Shown: positions 37,782-49,249 of the stretch, one piece after another | How the letters are laid out: each line of letters opens with the position of its first letter | How positions within the stretch are numbered: position 1 is the stretch's first letter | Source of the DNA: Echinostoma caproni | Taxonomy: Eukaryota; Platyhelminthes; Trematoda; Plagiorchiida; Echinostomatidae | Reading direction: 5' to 3' | Assembly (NCBI GenBank): GCA_900618425.1 | Contig: UZAN01040637.1 | Coordinates: forward strand, 1-64,000 | Length of the DNA stretch: 64,000 nt | Notes under the pieces: generated by a model | Database searches by the model: none | What the model was told of the DNA's origin: nothing | What the model saw: only the letters and a program-made list of their open reading frames with translations | Position numbers and translations under genes: made by a program

Positions 37782-38500
37782 CTAGCTAAAATTTAGTCCA
37801 TGGCGGATAACTTTGTGGTCATTCGTGCCCAAAGGTTCTTCCATAGTTTTACTGGTTATGTCCAAGCAGTATCTTGTGACTACTAGATCTAGCAGCGAGG
37901 GTCTCCGTTGTCTTCGGTATCTAGTTGCTCTTGTCACATGCTGTGTCAAAGCTATTTCTTGTAGAAACTGCAAGAATGCAGCCCCTGAGTATCCCACAGC
38001 TGCGCACTCGGTTGACCATGCTACCCCCTGAAAATTGAAGCAGCCAGTGATGACAGTGCGCTGGTATTTCGTCAGGGTTTGTTGTAGGATCATAAGCACC
38101 TCCGTATCTTCTTCTTACATCGCATTGAGGGATCTATATATACATGCAACACCCACTTTCTTTCGACCTAGTTGAATACAGCATCCTGTAGCATGAATAC
38201 TCGGAGTAACTAACTCCAGCCGCATCACCCTTTGGTTTATGGCAGTCTTCCCGAGCAGCTGTACTCCGTCCCCCGCTGTCCACTGTCAGTCCTGTTTTGC
38301 TTATGGCTTGTATACCCGTTTAAATGGTCAATGGATTACTCCTTTTTCAGTCATGATTCAGTGATAATGACTGTCTGTTCCTCGGGAGCGGGCTTCTAAT
38401 TCTCCCTACTTTCCACTGATAATTTAAGCATTCGTGTACCACACTGTGATAATTTCTGCTTGTAGAGCTGGTGGGGATTGCCAATCTATAGCATTAGAGT
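37782..38500 (-). pseudogene. LINE endonuclease domain remnant
   Basis: The segment reads ACIYRSLNAM, a stop, then TVITGCFNFQGVAW at about 38,018-38,060, where the usual GDFN catalytic Asp is Cys. It continues with RRPSLLDLVVT and a C-terminal GTNDHKVI, which corresponds to the conserved SDH motif with Ser replaced by Asn. The loss of the Asp makes this domain inactive on its own, apart from the stops. Confidence 0.8.
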
Positions 38501-41500
38501 CCTCGGGTGTAATACCCGAGGAGCCGCCTCGTGTTATTCTGTAACGCCAGCGGTGGGTATATCCTCGGCTACCCATGACAGTCCACCTTCGGATTTTTCT
38601 ATATAACCAACTCTCAGGCCGGACATTGGACTCACAAGGTCTTTCAGGTTGTCTTTTTATTCCGCATCGGAAGAGGAAAAGCAGTTGCCAAGAGCTGTGA
38701 CCCTTCCTAAATATATGCATTAGATAGTATGTTAATGAAACCCAACTGAACATTATTCTCATTAATCAACATGAAGGGAAGGTATTCAGTGAGAGTTTAG
38801 GAAAGTGGTACACTTACATGCATAGTTTTAGTACCCGTACTAAATGGAATAAATCAGAATTATTTCTTGATACTTAAAACAGATCTTTTGAAGTGAATGG
38901 TGACAAGGAAGGGAGGAACTAATCCAATAATTACCTCAAATAAAGCTAGCGAACAATCATATCACGATAGGTCTTAATCATTGGCTCATATGTCATTTAG
39001 AAAGACGAATTTTCGCTGCATGAACACGGTATTCTCATCGAAAATCGCTTTCGATAACCTTTTTCTAATCAGTTTATGAAACAGTTGTTTAATCCCCGTC
39101 ACACTTTTAGCATTCTTTAAGTGTTTACTCACTTGCTAATTCTGAGGTCAGTATATTACATTCTTAAAATATGCTACAATAGGGAAAATTTGAAGGCTAA
39201 ATAGATATAATCAACAGCTGAAACTATCAGACCCTTTCTATGCTCAAAAAAATTGGTTCCGAGTTTATAGTCGCTGTTCATCGATATGATAAATTTCTTG
39301 CGCCAAATAATTATTCAACAGTCCTTGTTTATATTTGTTCAGCTCCGTGTGTTTCATTTGTCATACATCATTGCTTTGTTTATGCGGCAAATCAAAAGAC
39401 TATTGGGATTACAGCAATATGATTTATTGCATTAGCCATATATATCTTTATCGTGTCAGGGATGGACAATGACTAACTGACGTAAAACACAAACTCGGAT
39501 CATGGTTATTTTAATTTGTAACAATCAAAGCCATCAAACAGATGCTTCTTCGTTTCCACGACGAAAATTGTTGACGATACCACAGAAACAAAAAGAAACT
39601 ATACACCGCGAATTGAACGTAGTTCAGAAGCTGTGCTGTCTCTGTTCATTGAAAAACGTACCACCTGCAGGACATGACAATTCTTATCGAGCAACCACAT
39701 AAATGGAATATATCAGGGAGCAAACGGTGTAAAACGATAGGAGCATAACATGGTAGATGAAAAAGGTGTGGCATATATCTGGCGATCGACATTCTCGCCA
39801 TCGGCTACCTGATCGGAAGCGTAATATTGTGACTGGATTAGGATCAGGTAAATGCCGCCAATTTTTGTTGAGTCTCGACAGTGCATGCGCGCAAGCATCA
39901 ACCCGTCTGCGGGTTAATTCCTATTTCGTCTCATGTCAACTGTATTTTGCCCACCGGGCTCATCTGGGTAACATTTCCTATCATTGAGCATGTTCCTGCA
40001 AATCCGTTTTGTCGATTGTTATTTTTGTTGTTGTTGTGTTTATTACTTTATCGGTTTGTTTGTTCTTGGCACTTGTAATCAAATGGTTGTGTCGGTAGAA
40101 GTTTCATTCCTCTTGGTAGATTTTCGCAGAACTAGGGAGATGACAGTTGGTGCATTAGCGTTCCAGAGCCTGAACAAGGAGCAATCGTGAATTGATCACC
40201 CTGGTTGTTACAATGGGCGTGAAATACAGGTGCTACAGAAGCACCGTAGCATAAGAAACTGTTCACATGGCTGGCACAGTGTGACGTATGGTTTAGTGGG
40301 ACCGTTTAAATTCGAATCGACACACCCAAACATTATTGTAGCAACAACAACGGTAAAACAAAAATTGACGAAACGGATTGGTGAGCACAAGGTCTCTGAA
40401 GAGCATGATTGATCTGAATGCGCTTGTTCGGTTGTCACGATTTCTGTCAACTAACTTTTCACACACGCACAAGTGAATGGTAGAGTGTGTGAAAGACTAC
40501 AAATATCTCCCACCTTTTCATCTGAATTTAAGATAAATTCAGCCTTAAGTGAAAATGTGTACATTTACAAAAACACATTATTGGAGAATGTATTGAACTC
40601 GGTCTGATCAGAACCAGCCTGTTAGAGTTATAAAATCAGAACATTTTAAAACGTGTACGTGATAACTTTTAGGTAAATGATTTTTGCAGGAATAGAAAGG
40701 CATTGCAAGAACACAACACCATGTCAAAGAACAGGATTGTTAACTTTATTTTACTCAACCTTAGCTGATAATCGAGCTAGTGAGTTCATAAGACTGTTGT
40801 TCATCACGAAGTAAAGACCTGGGAAATGAAAGAGAGGTTGATAAATGGCTTGTAAATTATTAACCTCTCTCACTTTACTTGTGAAGAGAATGAAAGAAAG
40901 CGAGACGCGTTTGATATGTGCAAAGAACTCAAGCAAAGCAGGCATTGTGTAGATTTTATGCAATAATATAAAATAATTTCGCCTTTTCACTTACCATGAT
41001 ATTTCCTTTTTAGCACTCGTTTGATGTGAATAAAACCCTAATAGCAACCCAGGTTATTCTTGAATGCAATATTTAAATTTTTTATCACCAACCCTCTATT
41101 GTTACACCGAAATTTTTCTAAAAAAAGACGTTACAAACATACTGACGAGAAACCTTCATTTTCACAGAGCTTGTTTATAGAAGCTTTACAATAAACAGCT
41201 TCGCACTATCAGGTTTCGTTGAAGTTGCTTGACTAATAAACAAACAGTCATTATTACCTTGCTTATTTTTTTAACCAGACTCATTTGGAAAATTATGGTT
41301 TGAACAATTATGAAAACTCGGATTATTTGGATAAGCTATTTATACTGGCTTGGTGTTGTACGTCACACAAATATGTAGAGGAAACAGCAAGGCACAGATC
41401 ATCTATCTGATTGAAAAGAAATGGCAGTAAGTTTCAGGGATTATGTGCTTTCTGCTTCCTCAAAAAACAACTAAATTTTGTTGGTGTGTTCTGTTTGATT

Positions 41501-42830
41501 GTTTTTTTTCAGTAACTGCACCGATTCTGACCCATGCTCTGAATAGCCGAATGAGTTTGGGATCATGGCGGATATTTGTATCAGCTATGTGAAGTCAGTA
41601 AACGTTTTTAATATTGCCATCTTATTCACGACTGTTTGATACAGTAGTGTTTTGTCGAATATTCCCGTGTCCAGAAACGAATGCTTAAGGTCTCACTACG
41701 AGAGGAAGATGGAAATAAACCCAGAGAATAACCTCAAAAATTAGGTCTTCATTACATCTCATGGCTCAGTGCTCACTCTGAGGTTTCATCCAACTATAGA
41801 TGCAATATTAGCAGATGCGTTTTCATCCAATAACGTTTGTCTCACTACTTTGAAGCGGGATATTAATATTGAAACATCTAGGCAGAACAAACGTTTGGTA
41901 CGCATTAAGTGGTGGATTAGCACTCAAAATAAAACGTTGCATTGTGCATTACTTTTTAGAAGAGACAGCGTAGTCGACAGTAACAGAATACCTTGAGTCA
42001 TTTAAAATAGCCTAATAGCAAAACGTTTCATGTTTGCCGACAGAGAGCTCATTTTGTTAACAAGAAAAATTGTATCATGTTGTTCTATTGAAACATTTTT
42101 CCTTCCATTTTGTTGGGTGTCAAGCATTTTCCCACTGTTGTTACACAACCAAAGTCATACAGGAATATGTTGTCTGAATTCCAGTAGGGAAGGAGGAAGG
42201 GCTAGATACAACTGAACGGAGAAAACGGGTCAAACCATGACATCAAACAGACAAACTGATTCCCCATCTGTGGTGTCTGGAGTGAAATAATGAAATATCC
42301 CTCAAGTATGGATCAGAGAACATTCTGCCAAATCCGAAACATAAAGCACAAACCACCACCACGTCTGGGTCAAAACAATGTTTACAGTAGTGGGTGAACG
42401 ACATGAATAAAGTATTCATTCGTGAGAATGTTACAAAAATCAAGTATCGGGTAGGCTTAGGATTGAAGATATTTGAATCGGGTCACACCTAGTGGACTCA
42501 AACCACGTAATCGATGTGGCTGAGGCGTTTCGACCCGTCTACTTGGTTCGCACCCGCCGATCTAAGAGGATTAGAAGTCGCATTTTGGCCATAGTGGAAG
42601 CGATCGGAATCCATCTACATAATCCCCCCCCCTATGCTCCCAAAAGTAATTCGTAAGAACACTCGGCCTTCCATGGCCAACACCACACACGACACAGCCA
42701 TCCCCCCACCCACCTGTAATGACCCAAACCACTGCACGTATGTGAGGACCAAAGTGTGAGCGACATCCGGTCATGGAACTGGAATGTTGATTATCTCTTT
42801 TCCAATTTGTCTTGATCTCTCCACCCCTTC

Positions 42831-42898
42831 CAAACTGTTTGATATAAATTGTGATGTATTAGCCGTAGAAGAATCACCGCAAACGGGCTTGTTCGCTA
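42831..42898. repeat. Possible half copy of the foldback MITE
   Basis: It matches the right arm of the copy at 2.8-2.9 kb: CTGTTTGATATAAATTGTGATG, then GAAGAATCACC and TTGTTCGCTA. The left arm is not convincing, so this is a solo arm or a truncated copy. Confidence 0.4.
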
Positions 42899-45044
42899 CT
42901 TTGTGTTTTCTCACATTTACTATTCCTCGGAACAATTTTTTTGCAAATTATAACGAAACACAATGTATCTTTCGATTGAAGAAAAATGGAATACTATTCC
43001 TTTCGTAAATTTTTAAAAGGATGGGTGATATAATGTTGTTTAGTTTGATGAAAGTTGCTGTTTCAGTGAAGTTTAACGAAAGTCTAAGGTTTCATTCATT
43101 ACCAATTATCAAAAAACTTTCAATCCCATTTCTATTTCGTGAACAATCGGTTTCTTGGTTGATGCCATTGCTGTTTCATTGGGTTTCCGAGGACAAACAC
43201 AGTTGGGTGCCATTGGATCAACAAGCCCCTATGAATGATGGCCACTATACTAATGAACCTACACTCTCTGACTAAATTAAGCGGAAAAGCAACCTTATTT
43301 CGCACTGAGAACAGTTCAATTGTGGGAGCCCAATGAGTGTAACAGTGTCGCTTCATAGAATGCTACCTAGTTTATCTGATGTTTAAATTAGATTAATTAG
43401 ATTACCTGTTGCCAAACATATGGCGTTATGTGCCAAATCACAAAATTATAGTAAATAAATACTCTTTCAACGGGGAGGCTAGAAGCAAGGTGCAACAGTT
43501 CAACACTGATTTCATGTTAATCTGAGAACAGAGAGGAGAAATAATGGAAATTGGTGGAAAAATTCCACAGCCAGACGGGAAACAACATTACAAGGACACG
43601 CGAGGAAAATGCCTCGACGTAAATCTGCTAATACTGTATTTTAGCCTGTCATCTTCTTGCAACATATCTATATATTTTTTCGAAGCAAATGAACACTTCT
43701 GAATTTACAACTGCATTTTGCATACATTTCATCGACCATAATCTTTGTGCACAAACGAGTTTTCTTGAATAAATGCAAAATGGAATATTTTAGTTTTGTC
43801 TGCCGTCTTTCCGATTGCCTAACAGACGTTCGTGTGACCAAATATGTAACAATCTTTTTCCGGGAATTGTGCTACTAGGTACATTTTGCCTCCAAACAAG
43901 TCTGCCTCCCTTATTCTCTTCTACTAGTTTAGAGGCTGAATATCAGGGTGTTCGTAAAATATCTTTTGGGAACGATATTTCCAGGGCAGCGTTACGAATT
44001 AGACTTTCTTGAATCCCGTCAAAGTTTTTGTTTATTGGTTGTTGAAGATGACCCATAGTCCTCATTAGGTCTTTTATACATAACTTTCATCGGTTTCTGT
44101 CTATGTGAACCGAAACTATGGAGTAACTGGATACCAAACGATGGGAAACAAAATAAAACCACAGGAGGTAAAGTTGAATGAACAATTCTGGTCTACTAAA
44201 TACAAGTATGCGTAGAAAACACCTCTTTCTGATGTATTTTCACTAAATGATCAACGCAACACGGACAGAATTGATGTTGAGCATCAGTATTGTGTGTCTA
44301 AATAATTTTGCGACCGCCGATAAAGATTCAGGGATATTACAAAAGGATTGCTGCATATAATTATGGGTCAATTGAACAACGTTTGGCTACTGCGTAGCTA
44401 CACAATACGTTTGGAGTTGAGGGTTAAAATAACAGGGATGAGAAATACGTACAGAGAAAGGATCGGAATAAAAGATGGGAGTATACAAATGGGTATATGA
44501 TGATAATCGATTGAGAGATTAGCACTATCGGTGCAATTCGGTGAGTTCAAAACAGCTGTACGTTGCTTTAGACCTGTCGATCCAGCTTTTCTTTTACTCT
44601 AAAAAACAACGACATTCATCAGATACCTGGAATTAATCCTTTTCGAATCCACTATAAATTGTTTTCAAACCGGCTAACGCCCATAAATTTCGTCTCTAGG
44701 ATTAGCTGCGTACCTGATGAATAAAAAAGTGAATGTAAAATGGTGTCTTTGGCCATAAGAATTGCTTTCGAGAAACGAAACTGGATATTATGCCCCTCTA
44801 TTTCTATGCTAAATCTTTTCGTTTAGTCTTTCGATATTTGCAAGTTCGGGTGAATTCAGATCGATTCATTGATGGGAACTGAATAATTGATGTACTTTGG
44901 TCCGATGTATGATTACTGTCCATAACTGTATGTCATCTGCATTTCTGTTCAGCTCAGTATTGGATACAAGTCACCGGATAAGAGCTGCTGAGAAATGTTA
45001 ACTACTTTACGTATTTCTAGATGCTAGTGATAATAGCAGGCCCT

Positions 45045-45084
45045 GTATATTTATATATATATATATATATACATATATATATAA
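45045..45084. repeat. (AT)n microsatellite
   Basis: About 40 bases of alternating TA with one C interruption. Confidence 0.9.
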
Positions 45085-47419
45085 TTTAGATCAAACCTAA
45101 AAGCATAAGTGAATTATATGCATTATTTTAGGGAGTACTATTTAGTGATACGTCAGTCATTTATTTGTCGTCATTCGCACTTTCTGTCCGAATTCCATGA
45201 TGAGTGGAGACATGTTACTGAACATATGTACCAGATTTTGACCAGTAGTGTGTGAGTTCCACCGAACAATTTTATTGTCCATACATCTATACATCTGTAT
45301 TATTACTGTAGTTTGGCGCTAGTGCTTGAAGTGGTCCATGTTGTAGTGCGACTGTATTTAACAGAGAGTAACTAAGCTCCTAATGAAGCCCGATTTACTA
45401 TGGGTCTTCCGGTTATACAATACGGAACCTTCCAAAGACACCTATAATTAAACTGTTTCATTAGACAAAGGAAACTGGGTATCAGTGAATTTGCCTTTTC
45501 GTGATTTATTGTTTCTCATTAGAGTAAGTTCGCCATAAATGAGGATAAAAGACCTCTTCTTATCCAAAATATCCCTATCTTCAAACTTTTCAAGAAAGTG
45601 GACAAGCCTTTTAGTTCTATATGGTTGATGATTTAGGTACTGCTTCACGAACACTAATTATCCACTAGATGAATGGCGTTTAATAGTGCATTGGTATTTT
45701 GAATTCTTGGCAAACCTCGACAGTAGTGAACCACATGGTAGGTCTGTAAATCAATCTGGATTTCGCGGTGCATTTCATTGAAATACAAAGCCTGGATTTT
45801 TCCATCAACCGTTTCAAGTTGGTGTATTTCGTTCTTTACTTTCTCACTGTTTTCGGTTTACGCATCAGACAGCAGCTCTCACTCAGCTGAAAGCTTAAAC
45901 TTCGTATTCAAGTATTTATTTAGGAAAGCATTTGCATATCTCAGTGTTTGGTGCCCAACATGAAGAATGTTTTTTTATTGATATACAAGTCTGGTTACAA
46001 ACAGTGTATTATCTGTGCACTGTTTCTACAGGCTTTGACCTTGCGGTAACATAAGGATCTCTTAACGCTTGTGACCGGATTTAGGCGGAAAATGAAAGTA
46101 GAAAATAAACCCAGTTGGCAAACTGCGTAAAATGAACGGTACACAAGGGTCAACGAACAAAAATTGCTATGTTACGAACGGATGGTAGAAGAGTGGATTT
46201 TAGGGGCAGATGAAGATACTGCAATAGGTTTACGTTAAATGTGTTTAAAAAGGAACCAATTAAAAGCAAACACGGCCTCAGACATGGTAACAATATTTCA
46301 TAGTTAGATCTGCCCAGACGTTGATAACGTGAGTAGTTGACTGTCATGTAGATCCATTTCACGTGGAAAAGGTAGGGAACCATCCTGGACCCATATGACG
46401 CACAATAAAGAATTTGAGCAGATCAATGTATTAGGAAGGCAAAAAGAAGAGTTTATAGAACTGCTGGAGGAGAAAAACTGATTGAAGCACGGGTTACGTT
46501 TGTGGGATGCAGATAATTTGGTGGGCGTTAAAAATGGCTCATTTTTATTGTTCCCTCAGCGAGGGTACTCAAGTTTGGAATAGTGAGAACCACAACCGCG
46601 GAGCCTATTACAAGGATGGCACCGTCATGTAAAATATGAATGTAACAAAGAGTTTTAGAATATAAGGTAAAAGGTTAAGAATTGTATCATGAATTAACTG
46701 AAATGGCCTTCGATGAGACTCGATTAACATAAAAAAACAGGATGGCGCGATCGAAACAAGAGCTTCATATCCTAGTTGAAAGCAAACTCCAATAGTTTCA
46801 CCAGCAGCGCACCTCAAAGATATGGAGGTAATCCGATAACAATTCACACTATTTGTCATGTTATGGTGGTGAAGATGGATAGAGTGCATTATGAGATAAA
46901 ATAGACATGCACAAGAAGAAATTTGTTCCGTGACAGAAATAAAACAGACCAGAAGTGGATTTAAGGTCGTGTTGTGAAGAATGGATGTTGATATGGAGCC
47001 CACAACTAACGGTGGACCAGTTTGACAGCGCGTCTGAGCTTGTGAAACGCCAAATCTTTTGGTGTGGAAATTTATTTTGAGTTTTTTTTATAAATTATCA
47101 AAACTAACCACAAAACCCATAAGACCCAAATAAAGAATGTGTGGTGACAGCGGAGTTTCCCATCACCGCGGAATATAAGACGTTTTATTTAAAAATGTTT
47201 GACATAATTATCAATAAATTAAACGTTTTAGAGCATCCTTTTTCCCAATGATCAACCCTTGTCAACATGTGTAAAAGGTTGATTCTTCATAAGCACAGCT
47301 TAGTTTAGATCGACATCAGAGTATTATTTTCTATCTTCTATACAGGTGGAGTATTCTTGAATGATTATGTGCAAGATTCTCAGTAAACAGCTCACAAATC
47401 ATTACTAAGGATTTTGATC

Positions 47420-47495
47420 AAGCGGCAAAAATTTGTATTGGATCGCTCTCAGGGTCCTTGGTTCAAACCTCAACGGGGTCGTTCTATTGACCCAA
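47420..47495 (+). repeat. Possible degraded tRNA-like repeat
   Basis: A good B-box-like GGTTCAAACCTC lies about 40 bases after an A-box-like TTGATCAAGCGGCAA, with tRNA-like spacing. The cloverleaf does not close and no second copy is seen in this window. Confidence 0.3.
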
Positions 47496-48343
47496 TTTCT
47501 GTGTCTCAAGTGAGTCGTCCGACTAACCGTTTCAATCCACGTGAACAATAACTTCTAAATCGTCTATTTAAAAAATTCACCTAGATGTATAATGAACGTA
47601 TAATAAATAATTTGCATGTTGTTATCCAGTGTAATATGTTGGGTCTTACTAAGAAGAGATCTTACTACTTTCTGAGAATATACTGTCAATTTACTCTCAT
47701 TTCGGACCCTTGGTACTGCCGATATTTGTTTATTTTGAAAAACTGCTGTCAGTTTAGGTCCCCTACCGCAATAACAACGATTATCTCTAGTGATAACAAT
47801 TGTGCATCCAGTGCGATCAACTTGATAAACGCCTACTAAGAAATATTTCTCCGAACCATTTGATCTACTCGTTCAGTCATAATCAAGTATAGGATGAACT
47901 GTGTTTCTCAAAAGTGAGAAGACCTGATGATCTGTGGCCAAAAATGTTGATGAGATTTGCTGTGAACCTAGTTACTGTTTTGTTTGCACTTATTTGAACC
48001 AAGTTCAGCCGTAAGAATAATCCCCTAGTTTGAGAAGCTGCTAGTATCAATACAGTTTCCACAAAGGGTGTGTGGAAGTCACGTCTCGTTTCCTGCACAT
48101 CACATTTCCGAAAAATATGTGAAGTGTTTTGAATTTTCAACGTGTACAGCAGTTCGTTTACTGATCCAAGCTAGCTATCGTGCCAACGTCCCCGTTCGAC
48201 AATCAGTTCCTCAATTGTCACATTAAAATTTACCCGCTCAAGATGGGAAATTAAAACTGTTAGAATTTGGTTCTTTCATTGTAACAGTGCTTTTGTTACA
48301 ATCAGGGCAAAATATCATTCATTGTTCGTGCAGAGGCACATAC

Positions 48344-48581
48344 TTTTCTCACGCGACTCACTTCCTACAAGACCATTTTCAAGCCACTGGAAATCCACCC
48401 ATTTCCATGAGAAAGTCTTTGTTCCGTTAGGCATATTTTGTAAATGTTCTAAGAGGCACTTTACCGTCACCTTGAAATTTTCATCTGCATTTATATATTT
48501 TGGCTGCATTTGTAGCTCTGTATCTATAAAGTATACTGGTGATGTTATTTGTTGCCTGTCCTCACCGTTCAAATAACTTGT
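48344..48581 (-). CDS. Candidate internal exon, possibly extracellular Ig-like segment
   Basis: On the minus strand a modest acceptor (GCGAATTTAG, exon starts 48,581) opens a 79-codon frame that ends at a good donor (GAGAAAA|GTATGT). The peptide is acidic and well balanced. It has a Cys (TVKCLLEHL) and downstream Trp pairs (FSWKWVDFQW), plus an NGT glycosylation sequon. That spacing loosely resembles an Ig-type strand pattern, but the resemblance is too weak for a family call. A rival acceptor 30 bases upstream (CTTTTCTCTAAG) would be out of frame. Confidence 0.33.
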
Positions 48582-49128
48582 CTAAATTCGCTAATTCCGC
48601 TTTTGTCCTTAGAGAAAAGGGCCGGATCCAATAACACCGCGGATGCCTGATGAACCACGGAACAAACAGATGGTTGTGTTTTATTTAAACAAAATCATAC
48701 TTGGCCTGAATATGTAATTCCTGATTTCACTAAACTCAGATTACTTTCTCTCTATGTTACGTGCCGTAGATCGTATTTCGTGTCCCCTTATCTGGTCGAA
48801 AAGCTTGCATTTCATTATATTTTTTTTCGTTCATCCATTATATATTTTCCTAGTGACAATTCCTGGTCTAGTTGTAAACGAATTCAATCATGTTCATATC
48901 CTCTATACATTCGTGTATTTGTACAGTGGTTTGCACTACACCCAAGTTATCCAAGTAATTAATTTCCCTTTTACTCGGTTCCCCAGGATTTTACAATAAT
49001 AGTTCAACTTAAAAAAAGCTGTGCTTTTTCCAAGTAGGAAATCACCTTATTCAATGAATTTTAGGATTGAACCAACACGTGAGTAAAATACATCACTATC
49101 TTATTGTTCGTTGTGCATTTTATCCTAG

Positions 49129-49246
49129 AGAGCAATTTGTGAATGGAAGTGAATCAGAGCTTATGGAGTCTGATCTGAAGCTAAGGGTGAAGGAAACAAT
49201 GTCACCAGAACATGTCGTCAATTTCGAAGCCGGAAAAAGGGAATAA
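49129..49246 (+). CDS. Candidate terminal exon, product unknown
   Basis: A good plus-strand acceptor (GTGCATTTTATCCTAG) is followed by one base and 38 codons to TAA at 49,244-49,246. The peptide is strongly charged (EQFVNGSESELMESDLKLR, then VKETMSPEHVV, then NFEAGKRE). A consensus donor (ATG|GTGAGT at about 49,301) lies beyond the stop, so the stop would be internal if the exon ran further. It lies on the opposite strand from the candidate at 48.3-48.6 kb, so the two cannot be one gene. Confidence 0.27.
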
Positions 49247-49249
49247 CTA

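Larger units (their letters stand above)
35427..38765 (-). mobile_element. CR1-like LINE, nearly full-length ORF2 region, inactivated
   Basis: On the minus strand the order is endonuclease, linker, reverse transcriptase, CR1-type C-terminal domain and tandem-repeat tail. The endonuclease start is recognisable near 38,470 (VWYTNA, a stop, then GELEARSR), and sequence upstream to about 38,760 may belong to the 5' region. The 3' untranslated part (35,450-35,767) has no ORF and contains one N at 35,478. Many frameshifts and stops are present, and the key catalytic residues noted in the subfeatures are changed. Clade placement is by motif and domain order only. Confidence 0.85.
38766..48343. other. 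No supported gene; mainly non-coding sequence
   Basis: Notable local content is a GC-rich C-run block at 42,480-42,780, a half copy of the foldback MITE near 42,831-42,898, an AT microsatellite at 45,045-45,084 and a possible tRNA-like repeat near 47,420. Overlapping frames at 43,021-43,356 are open on both strands and cannot be resolved. A minus-strand frame at 46,608-47,003 (131 codons) has repetitive composition and no domain. Confidence 0.4.

Noticed and set aside
46608..47003. 131-codon minus-strand frame, among the longest outside the retroelements
   Set aside because: Composition is rich in Ser, Ile, His and Leu without recognisable motifs. No acceptor or donor pair fits, and a long frame alone is weak evidence.
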